From Kosakonia oryzae (lineage in GTDB: Bacteria; Pseudomonadota; Gammaproteobacteria; Enterobacterales; Enterobacteriaceae), in contig NZ_CP014007.2 of the NCBI RefSeq assembly GCF_001658025.2, positions 2,294,001-2,358,000 on the forward strand: a stretch of DNA of 64,000 bases, given 5' to 3'. The position numbers were made by a program, and so were the translations under genes. Under the pieces are notes generated by a model. The model was not told the origin of the DNA. It searched no databases and saw only the letters and a program-made list of their open reading frames with translations. This document shows positions 6,626 through 16,118 of the stretch, piece after piece. Position 1 is the first letter of the stretch, and each line of letters opens with the position of its first letter.

Positions 6626-8146
6626 TCAGAACATCATGGTAATCCACGGATAACCAATCAACAGCAGGGCGGCGAGGAAGATCGCACCGAAGATGGTGCC
6701 CAGACGCCAGTAGTCTTTGGTCGGCAGGTAGCCGCTACCGTAGTAAATCGGGCTCGGGCCAGTACCGTACGGCGTGATGATGCCCATCACACCCAGAGAG
6801 GTACACAGAACCAGCACAACCACTTCCATATTGATGCCCGGGATCGTGGCGGCAATGGTCAGCATCGCCGGCAGCAGGGCTGTGGTGTGCGCTGTGGTGC
6901 TGGCAAACAGATAGTGCAGCAGGTAGAACGCCAGCAGCAGAGCAATCGTTGCCATCCCCGGAGAGATACCGCTCATCAGCAGGCCGCCTTCTTTACCCAG
7001 CCAGGCAATGAAGCCAGTGGAGGAGAGGCCATCGGCCAGCGCAACCAGGGTGGCGAACCACACGAAGGTGTTCCATGCCGGTTTGTTGCTGGTAATGTCG
7101 TTCCAGGTCAGTACGCCGGTCCACAGCATCAGTACCACAACCAGCAAAGCAGCCAGAGCGGGTTCAATAAAGTCGGCCGCGAAGATCCACATCAGCAGCG
7201 CACAGCAGACAAACACCAGCAGCAGGATTTCGTTACGGGACATTTTGCCCAGTTTTTCCAGCTCGCGGCTTGCCCACAGCGGCACTTCATCATTGATTTT
7301 TACTTCTGGCGGATAGAACCAGTAAGCCAGCAGCGGCATGGTCAGAATCAGCAGCACGCCAAGCGGCAGGAAGGCGATAAACCAGCTACCCCAGGAGATA
7401 CTGATGCCAACGGTGCTTTTCACCAGCGCCAGCGCCAGCAGGTTCGGCGCCAGAGCGGAGAGGAACATAGAACTGGTGATACAGGCGGCGGTGATGGCAA
7501 CCCACATCAGATAGGAACCAATACGGCGTGCGCTCGGATCGTTCGGTTTTGAACCGTACAGCGGCGGCAGGTTGGCAATAATCGGGTAGATAGTGCCCCC
7601 GCTACGCGCGGTGTTAGACGGTGTGAACGGTGCCAGCAGCAGATCGGCGAAGGTGATAGCGTAACCGAGCGTCAGGCTGCGGCGGCCAAGGTATTTCACC
7701 AGAATCAGCGCCAGGCGGCGACCGAACTGCGTTTTATCGTAACCGGCGGCAAACATAAACGCGCCGAAAATCAGCCAGACGGTTGAGTTACCGAAACCGC
7801 TCACCGCCCATTTAAAGGACTGGCCAGCGAGTTTGAATTTCGGATCGGCTAACTGCTCAGGGCTAAACAGCAGCCACTGACTGCACAGCGCGATGACCAC
7901 CACGCCGGTCATACCGATAACAGCGCCCGGCAGCGGTTCGAAGATCAAACCTACGATCACGCCAACAAAGATAGCGAAGTAGTGCCACGCAAAAGGCGGT
8001 AAGCCCTCCGGTACCGGAACAAATAGCAGGAGCACTGCGACGATAATCGGCAGCGCCATCATAATCAGGCGGTTTTTATTTCCGCCTTTCGCACTGGCTG
8101 CACTGGCAGACGGTGGTGTTGTCGTTTTCTCTTTCATAGTGAGCAT
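6626..8146 (-). CDS. DASS-family dicarboxylate/anion transporter (CitT/TtdT-like)
   Basis: This 506-aa, very hydrophobic protein has about a dozen membrane segments and the DASS/CitT/TtdT signatures LLAPFTPSNTARSGG, TPYGTGPSPIYYGSGYLPT and WAVSGFGNSTVWLIF. E. coli TtdT and CitT exchange tartrate or citrate for succinate, so an antiporter importing malate, fumarate or tartrate against succinate fits. It is first in an operon with fumarase. Both ATG 8146 and ATG 8137 are possible starts; neither has a good ribosome site. The divergent promoter region contains a perfect FNR box, suggesting anaerobic induction. Confidence 0.85.
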   Translation of the reverse strand: MLTMKEKTTTPPSASAASAKGGNKNRLIMMALPIIVAVLLLFVPVPEGLPPFAWHYFAIFVGVIVGLIFEPLPGAVIGMTGVVVIALCSQWLLFSPEQLADPKFKLAGQSFKWAVSGFGNSTVWLIFGAFMFAAGYDKTQFGRRLALILVKYLGRRSLTLGYAITFADLLLAPFTPSNTARSGGTIYPIIANLPPLYGSKPNDPSARRIGSYLMWVAITAACITSSMFLSALAPNLLALALVKSTVGISISWGSWFIAFLPLGVLLILTMPLLAYWFYPPEVKINDEVPLWASRELEKLGKMSRNEILLLVFVCCALLMWIFAADFIEPALAALLVVVLMLWTGVLTWNDITSNKPAWNTFVWFATLVALADGLSSTGFIAWLGKEGGLLMSGISPGMATIALLLAFYLLHYLFASTTAHTTALLPAMLTIAATIPGINMEVVVLVLCTSLGVMGIITPYGTGPSPIYYGSGYLPTKDYWRLGTIFGAIFLAALLLIGYPWITMMF

Positions 8147-8332
8147 CTACAAGTAGTTAAAAATTCGGGGTCGGTAGCAGATTTGAATGTCACTTTATTT
8201 ACTTACATAAGTTACTTTAGTTCTTTATTGTGACTTTTCATATTCTGCCGGGTTTTTACTAACGCATCTTTATCTGCGTTAAATTAAGAAAGTTTCTGTT
8301 TTTATATATTGCGCTTCCACTCGCTAATACTC

Positions 8333-8346
8333 TTGATTGAGATCAA
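8333..8346. promoter_or_regulatory. FNR box
   Basis: TTGATTGAGATCAA matches the FNR consensus TTGAT-N4-ATCAA exactly. It lies 187 bp from the transporter start and 429 bp from the fumarate reductase start and would place one or both under oxygen control. Confidence 0.75.
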
Positions 8347-8412
8347 AAAAACGCAAGCGCCATAGGTTTTTTTTATATTTTTTAATACCCACATAGCAGT
8401 ATGTGGTTATTC

Positions 8413-8428
8413 TGTGAGAAACATCTCA
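8413..8428. promoter_or_regulatory. CRP-like site
   Basis: TGTGAGAAACATCTCA matches TGTGA-N6-TCACA at 9 of 10 core positions. Catabolite control would fit dicarboxylate uptake, as for dcuB and fumB in E. coli. Confidence 0.45.
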
Positions 8429-8774
8429 ATTGTTAAATATTGGTGCTGATAATAAATCTCATTTGTCGTTTTTAGTTCGCTAACTAATTGATAGTTTTGT
8501 TTTTGTTTGGCTTTGGGAAAACCTTTGCTACGTTGATCAGGTAATCGCAATGTTACCGGTAATTAATATGATGTGAATATATTATTTAAAATTGATAATA
8601 CAGTAGAGGTAGTGCTGTTATTAAGGTGGTTAAATAGTTTTTTAACTAACGTAATTAATTTTGTAAATAGAATTACAGGTATATTAAATACACGACAAAT
8701 GGATTTTCAAACGAAAATAAAAAATAAATCCGTCACCGAATTCAAAGTTTATAAATTTAGATTTGGAGTTAAAT

Positions 8775-11552
8775 ATGACCAGCAACGAGCGCATCCTCAG
8801 CCCCTTTACATTACCAAACGGCGTAGAACTGAAAAACCGTTTGTTAATGGCTCCGATGACCACCTGCACCGGTTATTACGATGGTACCGTCACCAGTGAA
8901 CTGGTTGAATATTATCGTGTACGTGCCGGTAGCATTGGGACAATTATCGTAGAGTGTTGTTTTGTTGACGATTTGGGTCTCGCATTCCCCGGTGCAATTG
9001 GTATTGATAACGACGAAAAAATTGCTGGTCTGGCAAAAATCGCCGAAGCCATCAAAGCAGAAGGCTCTAAAGCGATCCTGCAAATTTACCACGGCGGCCG
9101 CATGGTCGAGCCGAAACTGATTGGCGGCCGTACGCCGATTGCACCAAGCGCGATTGCCGCTCCGCGTGACGGTGCCGCCACGCCGGTGGCGATGACCACG
9201 GCGGAAGTTGAAGCGATGGTGGTGAAATTTGGTGAAGCGGTACGCCGCGCCATTCAGGCCGGTTTTGACGGCGTGGAAATCCACGGCGCCAACACTTATT
9301 TGATTCAGCAATTCTTCTCACCGAACTCGAACCAGCGTGATGACGAGTGGGGCGGCAGCCGCGATAACCGCGCGAAATTCCCGCTGGCGGTGCTGGATAT
9401 CACCCACAAAATGGCGCGTCAGTACGCGGACGATGCCTTCATTATTGGTTACCGCTTCTCGCCGGAAGAGCTGGAAGTTCCCGGAATCCGCTTTGATGAC
9501 ACCATGTTCCTGCTGGAAAAACTGGCGGCGCGCGGTGTCGATTATCTGCACTTCTCTGTTGGCGCGGCGCTGCGTCCTTCCATTAATGACACCAGCGATC
9601 CGACGCCGTTGATTGATAAATATTGTGCGATGCGCTCTGACGTGCTGGCGCAAGTTCCGGTGATGGGCGTGGGCGGTGTGGTTAACGCGGCTGACGCAGA
9701 GCAGGGGCTGGATCATGGTTACGATCTGATCGCCGTGGGTCGTGCCTGCATCGCTTATCCGGACTGGGCGGCACGCATCGCCAAAGGTGAAAACCTCGAA
9801 CTGTTTATCGACAGCACCCAGCGTGAAGCGCTGAATATTCCGGAACCGCTGTGGCGCTTCTCGCTGGTGGAAGCGATGATTCGCGACATGAGCATGGGCG
9901 AAGCGAAATTTAAACCGGGCCTGTTCGTTGAAACGGTACAGGACGACACCAGCGAAATGGTGATTAACGTTAGCCTGGAAACCGACCGTATTGCCGGTAT
10001 CGAACTGGCCTCTGCGCCGCAAAGCGTAGAGTTCACCAGCAGCTTTGAAGAGATCCGCGATCGCATCCTTGATGCCAATTCACCGCATGTTGATGCTATC
10101 TCCGGCGCAACCAGCCAGAGCGAAGCAGTGAAAAAAGCGGTATCGAAAGCGATGCTGAAATCCAGCAAAGCGCGCGTAGCCGAAGAGGGCGGCGATGTCC
10201 TGGCCGTGAAAAATTACGATGTCGTGGTGGTAGGTAGCGGCGGCGCTGGCCTGGCGGCAGCCATTCAGGCGCACGACGAAGGCGCAAGCGTGCTGATCGT
10301 TGAGAAAATGCCGACCATCGGCGGTAACACCATTAAAGCCTCTGCCGGGATGAACGCGGCAGAAACCCGCTTCCAGCGCGTAAAAGGCATCCAGGACAGC
10401 AAAGAGCTGTTCTTCGCTGAAACGCTGAAAGGCGGTGGTAACAAAAACAACCCGGAACTGCTGCGCCGCTTTGTGGAAAATGCGCCGGAAGCGATCGAAT
10501 GGCTGGCGCGTCGCGGCATCATGCTGAATGACATCACCACAACCGGCGGCATGAGCATCGACCGTACGCACCGTCCGCGTGATGGATCGGCCGTCGGCGG
10601 TTACCTGATCAGCGGTCTGGTGCGTAATGTCACTAAACGCGGTATCGATGTGATGCTGGATACGTCCGTCGAAGAGATTCTGTTCACTGAGGGTGAAGTG
10701 CGCGGTGTGCGTCTGCTGACTGATGAGCAGGAAACCCTGAATGTTCAGGCGAAAAGTGTGATTGTGGCGACCGGCGGCTTCAGCGCCAACAGCGCGATGG
10801 TGGTGAAATACCGTCCGGATCTGGAAGGTTTCGTTACCACCAACCATAAAGGCGCAACCGGCGGCGGTATCGCGCTGCTGGAACGTCTGGGTGCCGGAAC
10901 CGTGGATATGGGCGAAATCCAGATCCACCCGACCGTTGAACAGAAAACCTCCTATCTGGTTTCTGAGTCCATCCGCGGCGGCGGTGCGATTCTGGTCAGT
11001 CAGCAGGGCAAACGCTTCTACAATGAGATGTCGACCCGCGATAAAGTCTCAGCGGCCATCATCGCGCTGCCGGAACATTACGCTTACATCGTATTTGATG
11101 AGCATGTCAGAGCGAAAAACAAAGCGGCCGACGAGTACATTGCGAAAGGTCTGGTGACCAGCGCCAGCTCTCCGCGCGAACTGGCGGACAAACTGGGCAT
11201 CGACTATCATGCGTTCCTTGCCACGCTTGAACGTTACAATGGCTTTGTGGAAAAACAGCACGATGAAGACTTCGGTCGTACCACCGCGCTGCGTGCTCCG
11301 ATTAACGAAGGCCCGTTCCACGCCATTCAGATTGCGCCAGGCGTACACCACACCATGGGCGGTGTGACCATCAACACCGAAACGGAAGTGCTGAATACCG
11401 CGCATCAGGTCATTCCGGGCGCGTATGCGGCGGGTGAAGTGGTTGGCGGTATCCACGGCGGTAACCGTATCGGCGGTAACGCGGTCGCCGATATCATCAT
11501 CTTCGGTTCGCTGGCGGGGCATCAGGCGGCGGTTCGCGCCAAACGTAGTTAA
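8775..11552 (+). CDS. Soluble NADH-dependent fumarate reductase (OYE-like + FMN-binding + FAD domains)
   Basis: This 925-aa protein has three domains: an old-yellow-enzyme-like NADH:flavin oxidoreductase barrel (about 1-370), an FMN-binding domain with DAISGATSQSEAV, where the Thr is the site of covalent FMN attachment, and a fumarate reductase/succinate dehydrogenase flavoprotein domain from DVVVVGSGGAGLAAAIQA on, with GVHHTMGGVTIN near the end. This architecture equals the cytoplasmic NADH:fumarate oxidoreductase described from Klebsiella pneumoniae. It needs ApbE to attach FMN, and apbE follows. There is no signal peptide, so it acts in the cytoplasm and regenerates NAD+. ATG 8775 is chosen because TTGGAG precedes it by 6 nt. 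Confidence 0.9.
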   Translation: MTSNERILSPFTLPNGVELKNRLLMAPMTTCTGYYDGTVTSELVEYYRVRAGSIGTIIVECCFVDDLGLAFPGAIGIDNDEKIAGLAKIAEAIKAEGSKAILQIYHGGRMVEPKLIGGRTPIAPSAIAAPRDGAATPVAMTTAEVEAMVVKFGEAVRRAIQAGFDGVEIHGANTYLIQQFFSPNSNQRDDEWGGSRDNRAKFPLAVLDITHKMARQYADDAFIIGYRFSPEELEVPGIRFDDTMFLLEKLAARGVDYLHFSVGAALRPSINDTSDPTPLIDKYCAMRSDVLAQVPVMGVGGVVNAADAEQGLDHGYDLIAVGRACIAYPDWAARIAKGENLELFIDSTQREALNIPEPLWRFSLVEAMIRDMSMGEAKFKPGLFVETVQDDTSEMVINVSLETDRIAGIELASAPQSVEFTSSFEEIRDRILDANSPHVDAISGATSQSEAVKKAVSKAMLKSSKARVAEEGGDVLAVKNYDVVVVGSGGAGLAAAIQAHDEGASVLIVEKMPTIGGNTIKASAGMNAAETRFQRVKGIQDSKELFFAETLKGGGNKNNPELLRRFVENAPEAIEWLARRGIMLNDITTTGGMSIDRTHRPRDGSAVGGYLISGLVRNVTKRGIDVMLDTSVEEILFTEGEVRGVRLLTDEQETLNVQAKSVIVATGGFSANSAMVVKYRPDLEGFVTTNHKGATGGGIALLERLGAGTVDMGEIQIHPTVEQKTSYLVSESIRGGGAILVSQQGKRFYNEMSTRDKVSAAIIALPEHYAYIVFDEHVRAKNKAADEYIAKGLVTSASSPRELADKLGIDYHAFLATLERYNGFVEKQHDEDFGRTTALRAPINEGPFHAIQIAPGVHHTMGGVTINTETEVLNTAHQVIPGAYAAGEVVGGIHGGNRIGGNAVADIIIFGSLAGHQAAVRAKRS

Positions 11553-11715
11553 ACGCTGTAGCCGGGCAACCGGCTATTCACCGCACTGATAATCAGAGCC
11601 GTCATCAGGTACTATTGCCGGGTGGCGGCTTTGTTGCAGAGGGATGACCTGAATCTTCCGCTTGAATCCGCTGGCAAGCCTGTTAAGCCGGTATCCATCA
11701 ATGAAGGAGAGTGCG

Positions 11716-12678
11716 ATGTCTGATAACCGTGTCTGGAGCTACTCTGCGGTGCTGATGGGCTCGCCCATCCTGCTGAAACTCTTCTCCCACGATGAAGCGC
11801 TCGCGTCGCGCGTTTTTTCGCTGATCAAACAGTACGAAGACCTCTTTACCGTTAACCGCGCCGATTCGCAGGTCATGGATATTAACCACGCTGCCGGGCG
11901 TCATCCGGTTGTCGTCAGCCGCCCGGTGTATGAACTGATCAAATGTGCCAAAGCCGCCAGCCAGTTGCCGGAAAGCGCGTTTAACCTGGCGATCGGCCCG
12001 CTGGTGAAACTGTGGCGCATCGGTTTTAAGGGTGATTCCGTTCCGGCGGCGGATGAGATTGCCGCGCGGCTGCGCATCACGCGCCCGCAGGATGTTATTC
12101 TTGATGATGCCGCCGCCAGTGTGTTTCTGGCGCAGCCAGGCATGGAGATCGATCTGGGCGCCATTGCCAAAGGGTTTATCGCCGACCGGGTGCGCGACTA
12201 CCTGCATCAGCAGGGCGTCAGCGACGGGCTGATCAACCTCGGCGGCAATGTACAAACGCTGGGATCGCCGCAGGGCGGCTGGAGCATCGGTGTGAAAAAG
12301 CCCTTCGCCGCTGCTGATGCGCTGGTGGGTTCGATTGAAGTGGTGAATAAATCGGTGGTGACATCCGGCACCTATGAGCGCTATTTCGAGCAGGATGGCA
12401 AGCTATGGCACCATATCCTCGATCCGCGCAGCGGCTATCCGCTGAATAACGAACTCGACAGCGTGACCGTGATTTCCACCGACTCCCTCGATGGCGATAT
12501 CTGGACCACGCTGCTGTTTGGGCTGGGTGTTGAAAAGGGCTGCGCATTGCTGCGCCAGCGGCAGGATATTGAAGCGATTTTTGTCAGCAAAAACCGCGAA
12601 ATTACCCTTTCATCGCGGCGTCAGTTCCGTTTCACGCCGCTCGATGCCAGCTACCGGCTTACTGACTGTACTGCTTAA
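11716..12678 (+). CDS. apbE: ApbE-like FAD:protein FMN transferase
   Basis: This 320-aa protein carries ApbE motifs: GSPILLKLFS at the N-terminus, EIDLGAIAKGFIADRV, LINLGGNVQTLG, TSGTYERYFEQDGKLWHHILDPRSGYP, and the metal-binding Asp/Thr near STDSLDGDIWTTLLF. It transfers FMN from FAD to a threonine in target proteins. The target is almost certainly the FMN-binding domain encoded just upstream. It lacks the lipoprotein signal of periplasmic ApbE, which fits a cytoplasmic substrate. ATG 11716 follows AAGGAGA by 5 nt; earlier in-frame starts are less likely. Its 3' end overlaps the convergent response regulator gene by 20 bp. Confidence 0.88.
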   Translation: MSDNRVWSYSAVLMGSPILLKLFSHDEALASRVFSLIKQYEDLFTVNRADSQVMDINHAAGRHPVVVSRPVYELIKCAKAASQLPESAFNLAIGPLVKLWRIGFKGDSVPAADEIAARLRITRPQDVILDDAAASVFLAQPGMEIDLGAIAKGFIADRVRDYLHQQGVSDGLINLGGNVQTLGSPQGGWSIGVKKPFAAADALVGSIEVVNKSVVTSGTYERYFEQDGKLWHHILDPRSGYPLNNELDSVTVISTDSLDGDIWTTLLFGLGVEKGCALLRQRQDIEAIFVSKNREITLSSRRQFRFTPLDASYRLTDCTA

Positions 12679-13378
12679 GCAGGCTGTACTGTTCAGCAAT
12701 CAACTGATAGCGGTAAACCGGTCTCCCGGTGGCGCCATAGTGAATGGTGGTGTAGAGAATGTTAATCTGCGCCAGCCAAATCAGGTATTTACGGCACGAT
12801 ACGCGGGAAATATTGACCGCGTTTGCCAGTTCATCGGTTGAGAATTCAACGCCCGGATGGGCATCAATCCACTGACAAATGGTACGCAGGGTCTGCGCGG
12901 TCAGCCCTTTTGGCAGACGACGAGTGTCAGCCACTTCCGGTGCGCCGCCGTGCAGCAGGCGATCCACGTCCGATTGCTCATAGTACGGGCGCGCATCCAT
13001 CAGCTTGCGCTTTTCGCGCCACGTGGTGAGCGCCTCTTCGAAACGCGGGAACTGGAACGGTTTAATTAAATAATCGACCACACCGTAGTGCAGTGAGGTC
13101 TGAATGGTGGCGGCATCGGCAGATGACGTAATCATAATGACGTCGATAGCGCGCCCGCTGGCGCGAATAATCGGCAGCAGATCCAGCCCGCTGTCCTGCT
13201 GCATATACACATCCAGCAGCACCAGATCGATATCGCGCAGCGGATCTTTAATCATCTCCTCAGCCTGATGCAGCGACGACGCAGTCCCGCAGCACTGAAA
13301 GCCGGCAATCTGCGTCACATACATGCGGTTCAGTTCTGCTACCATGGCATCATCGTCAACAATTAATACATTTATCAC
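12659..13378 (-). CDS. DcuR/CitB-family response regulator
   Basis: This 239-aa protein has a receiver domain (NVLIVDDDAMVAEL, phospho-acceptor Asp in LVLLDVYMQ, Lys in DYLIKPFQFPRF) and a C-terminal helix-turn-helix domain (FSTDELANAVNISRVSCRKYLIWL) as in DcuR, CitB and DpiA. Its start overlaps the stop of the sensor kinase (ATGA). A role in C4-dicarboxylate sensing, activating the fumarate reductase and transporter genes, is inferred from family and neighbourhood; no binding site was verified. Confidence 0.88.
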   Translation of the reverse strand: MINVLIVDDDAMVAELNRMYVTQIAGFQCCGTASSLHQAEEMIKDPLRDIDLVLLDVYMQQDSGLDLLPIIRASGRAIDVIMITSSADAATIQTSLHYGVVDYLIKPFQFPRFEEALTTWREKRKLMDARPYYEQSDVDRLLHGGAPEVADTRRLPKGLTAQTLRTICQWIDAHPGVEFSTDELANAVNISRVSCRKYLIWLAQINILYTTIHYGATGRPVYRYQLIAEQYSLLKQYSQ

Positions 13379-14991
13379 GCTGTCTTCCTTTCACTATCCC
13401 AGGGGAGATGGACAAAAAATTGGGTAAATACGCCGGGCTCGGATTCAACGGTCAGGGTTCCGCCCAGCTCGGTAAGCTGCTGACTGGCAAGAAAAAGCCC
13501 AACGCCACGGTTATCGCCTTTGGTCGAAAACCCTTTGCGGAAAATAACATCAATATTGTCCGGCGCAATGCCCGGACCATCGTCGCTGACCTCGCCGACA
13601 AGCCAACCATCCTGATAATGCAGCAGCAGGCTGACTTCGCCCTCCGCCTGTTGGCTTAACGCATCGAGCGCGTTTTCTATCAGGTTACCGAGCACTGTTA
13701 CCAGCACGGTCACCTGTTTTTCGTTCGGATTATCCGGAACCAGGCTTTCATCGGCCAGCGTCAGGGTCACGCCACGCTCTTTTGCCCGGTTGAGCTTACC
13801 TAACAGAAAACCGGCGACCACTGGCGATTTAATTCGGTGTTGAATGGCGCCAATATCGGTCTGATAATTCTGTGCCGTTTGCAGCACATAATCCTCCAGC
13901 TTGTCATAACGCTTCATATTCAGCAGGCCGAGGATCACATGCAATTTATTCATAAATTCATGGGAGGTGGTGCGCAGGGCGTCAACATAGTTCACCATCC
14001 CGTCCAGCCGTTGCAGCAACTGACTGACTTCTGTTTTATCACGGAACGTGCTGATAGCACCGATAATCGTGTTCTGGCTGCGCACCGGCACGGTATTGCA
14101 CAGCAACAGCAGGCCATTACAGCCCAGTTCGCGATCCTGAATCGGCACCCCGGTTTTCAACACCTCCAGCAGATCGGCCAGCAAAGGCCCGTGCCCGGCA
14201 GCGCCATCGGCGGCATTGGTCAACAGCATCTGCCGCGCGGCGTGATTAAGCAGCGTCACGCGCCCGTCGGCATCCACCGCAATCACCCCTTCTTTAAGCG
14301 ACTGTAACATCGCCTGGCGCTGCTTAAACTGCGCGGAGATTTCGTACGGTTCCAGCCCCAGCAGAATACGTTTCAGCACACGCACCAGTTGCCAGATGCC
14401 GAGCGAGCCAATCAGCGCGCTGAATAGCAGCGTCCACATCACCGCCCAGCGGCTGCGGTTTACCTGATCCTGCACTTTACTCAGAGAAATGCCGACCACC
14501 ACCACGCCAATTTGCTGATAGCGGCTGTCATAAACCGGCGTAAATACACGTAGCGCCAGCCCCAGCGTGCCGCGATTTACCGCCACATTCTCTTTACCGC
14601 GCAGCGCGGGCTGCAGATCATCGCCGATAAACTTTTGCCCGATGATCGCGGCATTCGGATGCGAATAACGAATCCCCTGCATATTGGTGACGATGGCGTA
14701 AAGCAGATCATTGCGCGTGGTGACCGCCGAAGCCAGCGGCTGTATCACGTTGCTGCCCGGCGGCAACAACAAACCGCGTTTGATCTCCGGCGCATCCGCC
14801 AGCGTGCGGGCCACTGCCAGCGCCGTCTCTTTCACCCCATCGCGCGTGGCGTTGCTGATTTGCCAAAACCACAGTGCACACGCCAGTAGCAGCACGGAGC
14901 CGGTGACGCTGCACACCATTAATGTCACCGTGGTGCCAAGTTTCATTGGACGTTTGCGCGGTTTTATCGCCGCAGACGCTAAGTCATTCAT
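13375..14991 (-). CDS. DcuS/CitA-family sensor histidine kinase
   Basis: This 538-aa membrane kinase has a first transmembrane helix at about 18-42, a periplasmic PAS-like sensor domain (about 43-180), a second helix (WAVMWTLLFSALIGSLGIW), a cytoplasmic PAS domain and a CitA/DcuS-type kinase core. The phospho-acceptor His lies in TTSHEFMNKLHVILGLL, and the ATP-binding N, G1 and G2 boxes in NLIENALDAL, DDGPGIAPD and STKGDNRGVGLFL. DcuS binds fumarate, succinate or malate; CitA binds citrate. The fumarate-handling neighbours favour a C4-dicarboxylate, but the ligand is not proven. Confidence 0.88.
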   Translation of the reverse strand: MNDLASAAIKPRKRPMKLGTTVTLMVCSVTGSVLLLACALWFWQISNATRDGVKETALAVARTLADAPEIKRGLLLPPGSNVIQPLASAVTTRNDLLYAIVTNMQGIRYSHPNAAIIGQKFIGDDLQPALRGKENVAVNRGTLGLALRVFTPVYDSRYQQIGVVVVGISLSKVQDQVNRSRWAVMWTLLFSALIGSLGIWQLVRVLKRILLGLEPYEISAQFKQRQAMLQSLKEGVIAVDADGRVTLLNHAARQMLLTNAADGAAGHGPLLADLLEVLKTGVPIQDRELGCNGLLLLCNTVPVRSQNTIIGAISTFRDKTEVSQLLQRLDGMVNYVDALRTTSHEFMNKLHVILGLLNMKRYDKLEDYVLQTAQNYQTDIGAIQHRIKSPVVAGFLLGKLNRAKERGVTLTLADESLVPDNPNEKQVTVLVTVLGNLIENALDALSQQAEGEVSLLLHYQDGWLVGEVSDDGPGIAPDNIDVIFRKGFSTKGDNRGVGLFLASQQLTELGGTLTVESEPGVFTQFFVHLPWDSERKTA

Positions 14992-15167
14992 GCCAGACCT
15001 GATTTCTTCTTAATAAGAATCTTATTATCACCGATGGCGACGATTTCATAAAGCCGTGTGAAAAAAGGAAAAGTACTCAATCCGGGGCGGGAAGCGTGAC
15101 CTCATTCGCAGGTATAACAAATAAATAACCTTATAGTGTGTGTGGAACCATTCAGAAGGAGCAGGGT

Positions 15168-16082
15168 ATGAGCAATAAGCCAAACGGTTCAGTAATGGAA
15201 CGCCGTCACACAGAGACAGCCGATATCGACAGGCTGGCAACGCAGGATATGCTGGCGCTCATCAACCGCGAAGACCAGGCGGTCGTCAATGCGACAGGGG
15301 CCTGTTTACCGGAGATCGCCCGGCTGGTGGATAACGCCAGCGCCACGCTAAATCGCGGCGGTCGGGTGGTGATTGTCGGCGCGGGGGCGTCGGGGCGCGC
15401 CGCGCTACAGATGGTTGCGGATTTTGCGCCGGATGCGCACCCACAGCTCATCGGGCTGATGGCGGGCGGCGCGGAAGCAAAAAGGCAGGATCAGGAAAAA
15501 GCGGCGGCGAACTACGCGCTGGGCGTTGCCGATCTCCAGGCGATCCGCTTTGGTCATCAGGACATGCTGGTGGCGCTGTCGGTCAGCGGGAAAACGCCGT
15601 GGATGTGGGGCGCCCTGCGCCATGCCTGGTCGGTTGGCGCGTGCATTGCGCTGCTCAGCCATGCTCGGGAGAGTGAAGCCGCGCAGATGGCGGATATCGT
15701 GATAGCGCCGGAAACGGGCGCGGAAGTGATTGCCGGTTTTAACGAACCGAAAGCGCGGCTGGCGCAGCAGCAGATCCTCACTATGCTGGCGAGCGGGCTG
15801 GCGATCCGCACCGGGCGAGTCTACAGCAATCTGCGCGTTGACCTTAAGCCCGACAATATGCACTGGATCGAGCGGCAAATCGCGCTGGTGATGGCGGCAA
15901 CGCAGTGCAACCGCGAGCAGGCGAAAAGCGCACTGGCCGCCAGCGATAATGACTGCCGTACGGCGATTCTGATGCAACTGACCGGCCTGAACAACGCGAA
16001 GGCGCAGGATTTGCTGGCGGAAAATCACCAGAGCCTGCGTATTGCCCTGCAGGAAGCGAAATTGCATCTGGTGGAAGCCTGA
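15168..16082 (+). CDS. MurQ-like SIS-domain protein with altered active site
   Basis: This 304-aa protein aligns with N-acetylmuramic acid 6-phosphate etherase along its length: TETADIDRLAT, the SIS phosphosugar loop VGAGASGRAALQ (70-81), GLMAGGAEA, ALSVSGKTP, AKSALAASDNDCRTAILM. The catalytic glutamate of MurQ (E83 in DASECPPTYG) is replaced by Asp85 in MVADFAPDAHP, and the second conserved acidic stretch AEDS reads AANY. It may therefore act on another phosphosugar or have lost etherase activity. No MurP-type PTS transporter lies beside it. ATG 15168 follows AGGAGCAGGG. A terminator follows directly. Confidence 0.75.
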   Translation: MSNKPNGSVMERRHTETADIDRLATQDMLALINREDQAVVNATGACLPEIARLVDNASATLNRGGRVVIVGAGASGRAALQMVADFAPDAHPQLIGLMAGGAEAKRQDQEKAAANYALGVADLQAIRFGHQDMLVALSVSGKTPWMWGALRHAWSVGACIALLSHARESEAAQMADIVIAPETGAEVIAGFNEPKARLAQQQILTMLASGLAIRTGRVYSNLRVDLKPDNMHWIERQIALVMAATQCNREQAKSALAASDNDCRTAILMQLTGLNNAKAQDLLAENHQSLRIALQEAKLHLVEA

Positions 16083-16090
16083 TATTACTG

Positions 16091-16118
16091 CCCGCCAGAC
16101 GCTGCGCTGGCGGGTTTT
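16091..16118 (+). terminator. Terminator after the MurQ-like gene
   Basis: CCCGCCAG and CTGGCGGG form an 8-bp GC-rich stem followed by TTTT. Confidence 0.8.

Larger units (their letters stand above)
8147..8774. other. Divergent regulatory region of the fumarate module
   Basis: A 628-bp AT-rich gap between the transporter (minus) and fumarate reductase (plus). It contains an FNR box and a CRP-like site. No convincing gene lies in it; the reading frames there have poor codon use and no ribosome site. Confidence 0.7.

Noticed and set aside
6491-7552. 353-codon plus-strand frame rich in Gln, His and Arg
   Set aside because: Antisense to the DASS transporter and the fumarase start; composition is that of a reverse complement of a hydrophobic gene.
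10080-10928. 282-codon minus-strand frame
   Set aside because: Antisense to the fumarate reductase; composition (His, Arg, Phe) is that of a reversed FAD-domain gene.
11561-11578. Terminator between the fumarate reductase and apbE genes
   Set aside because: TAGCCGG-GCAA-CCGGCTA can fold but no T tract follows, and apbE is expected to be co-transcribed.
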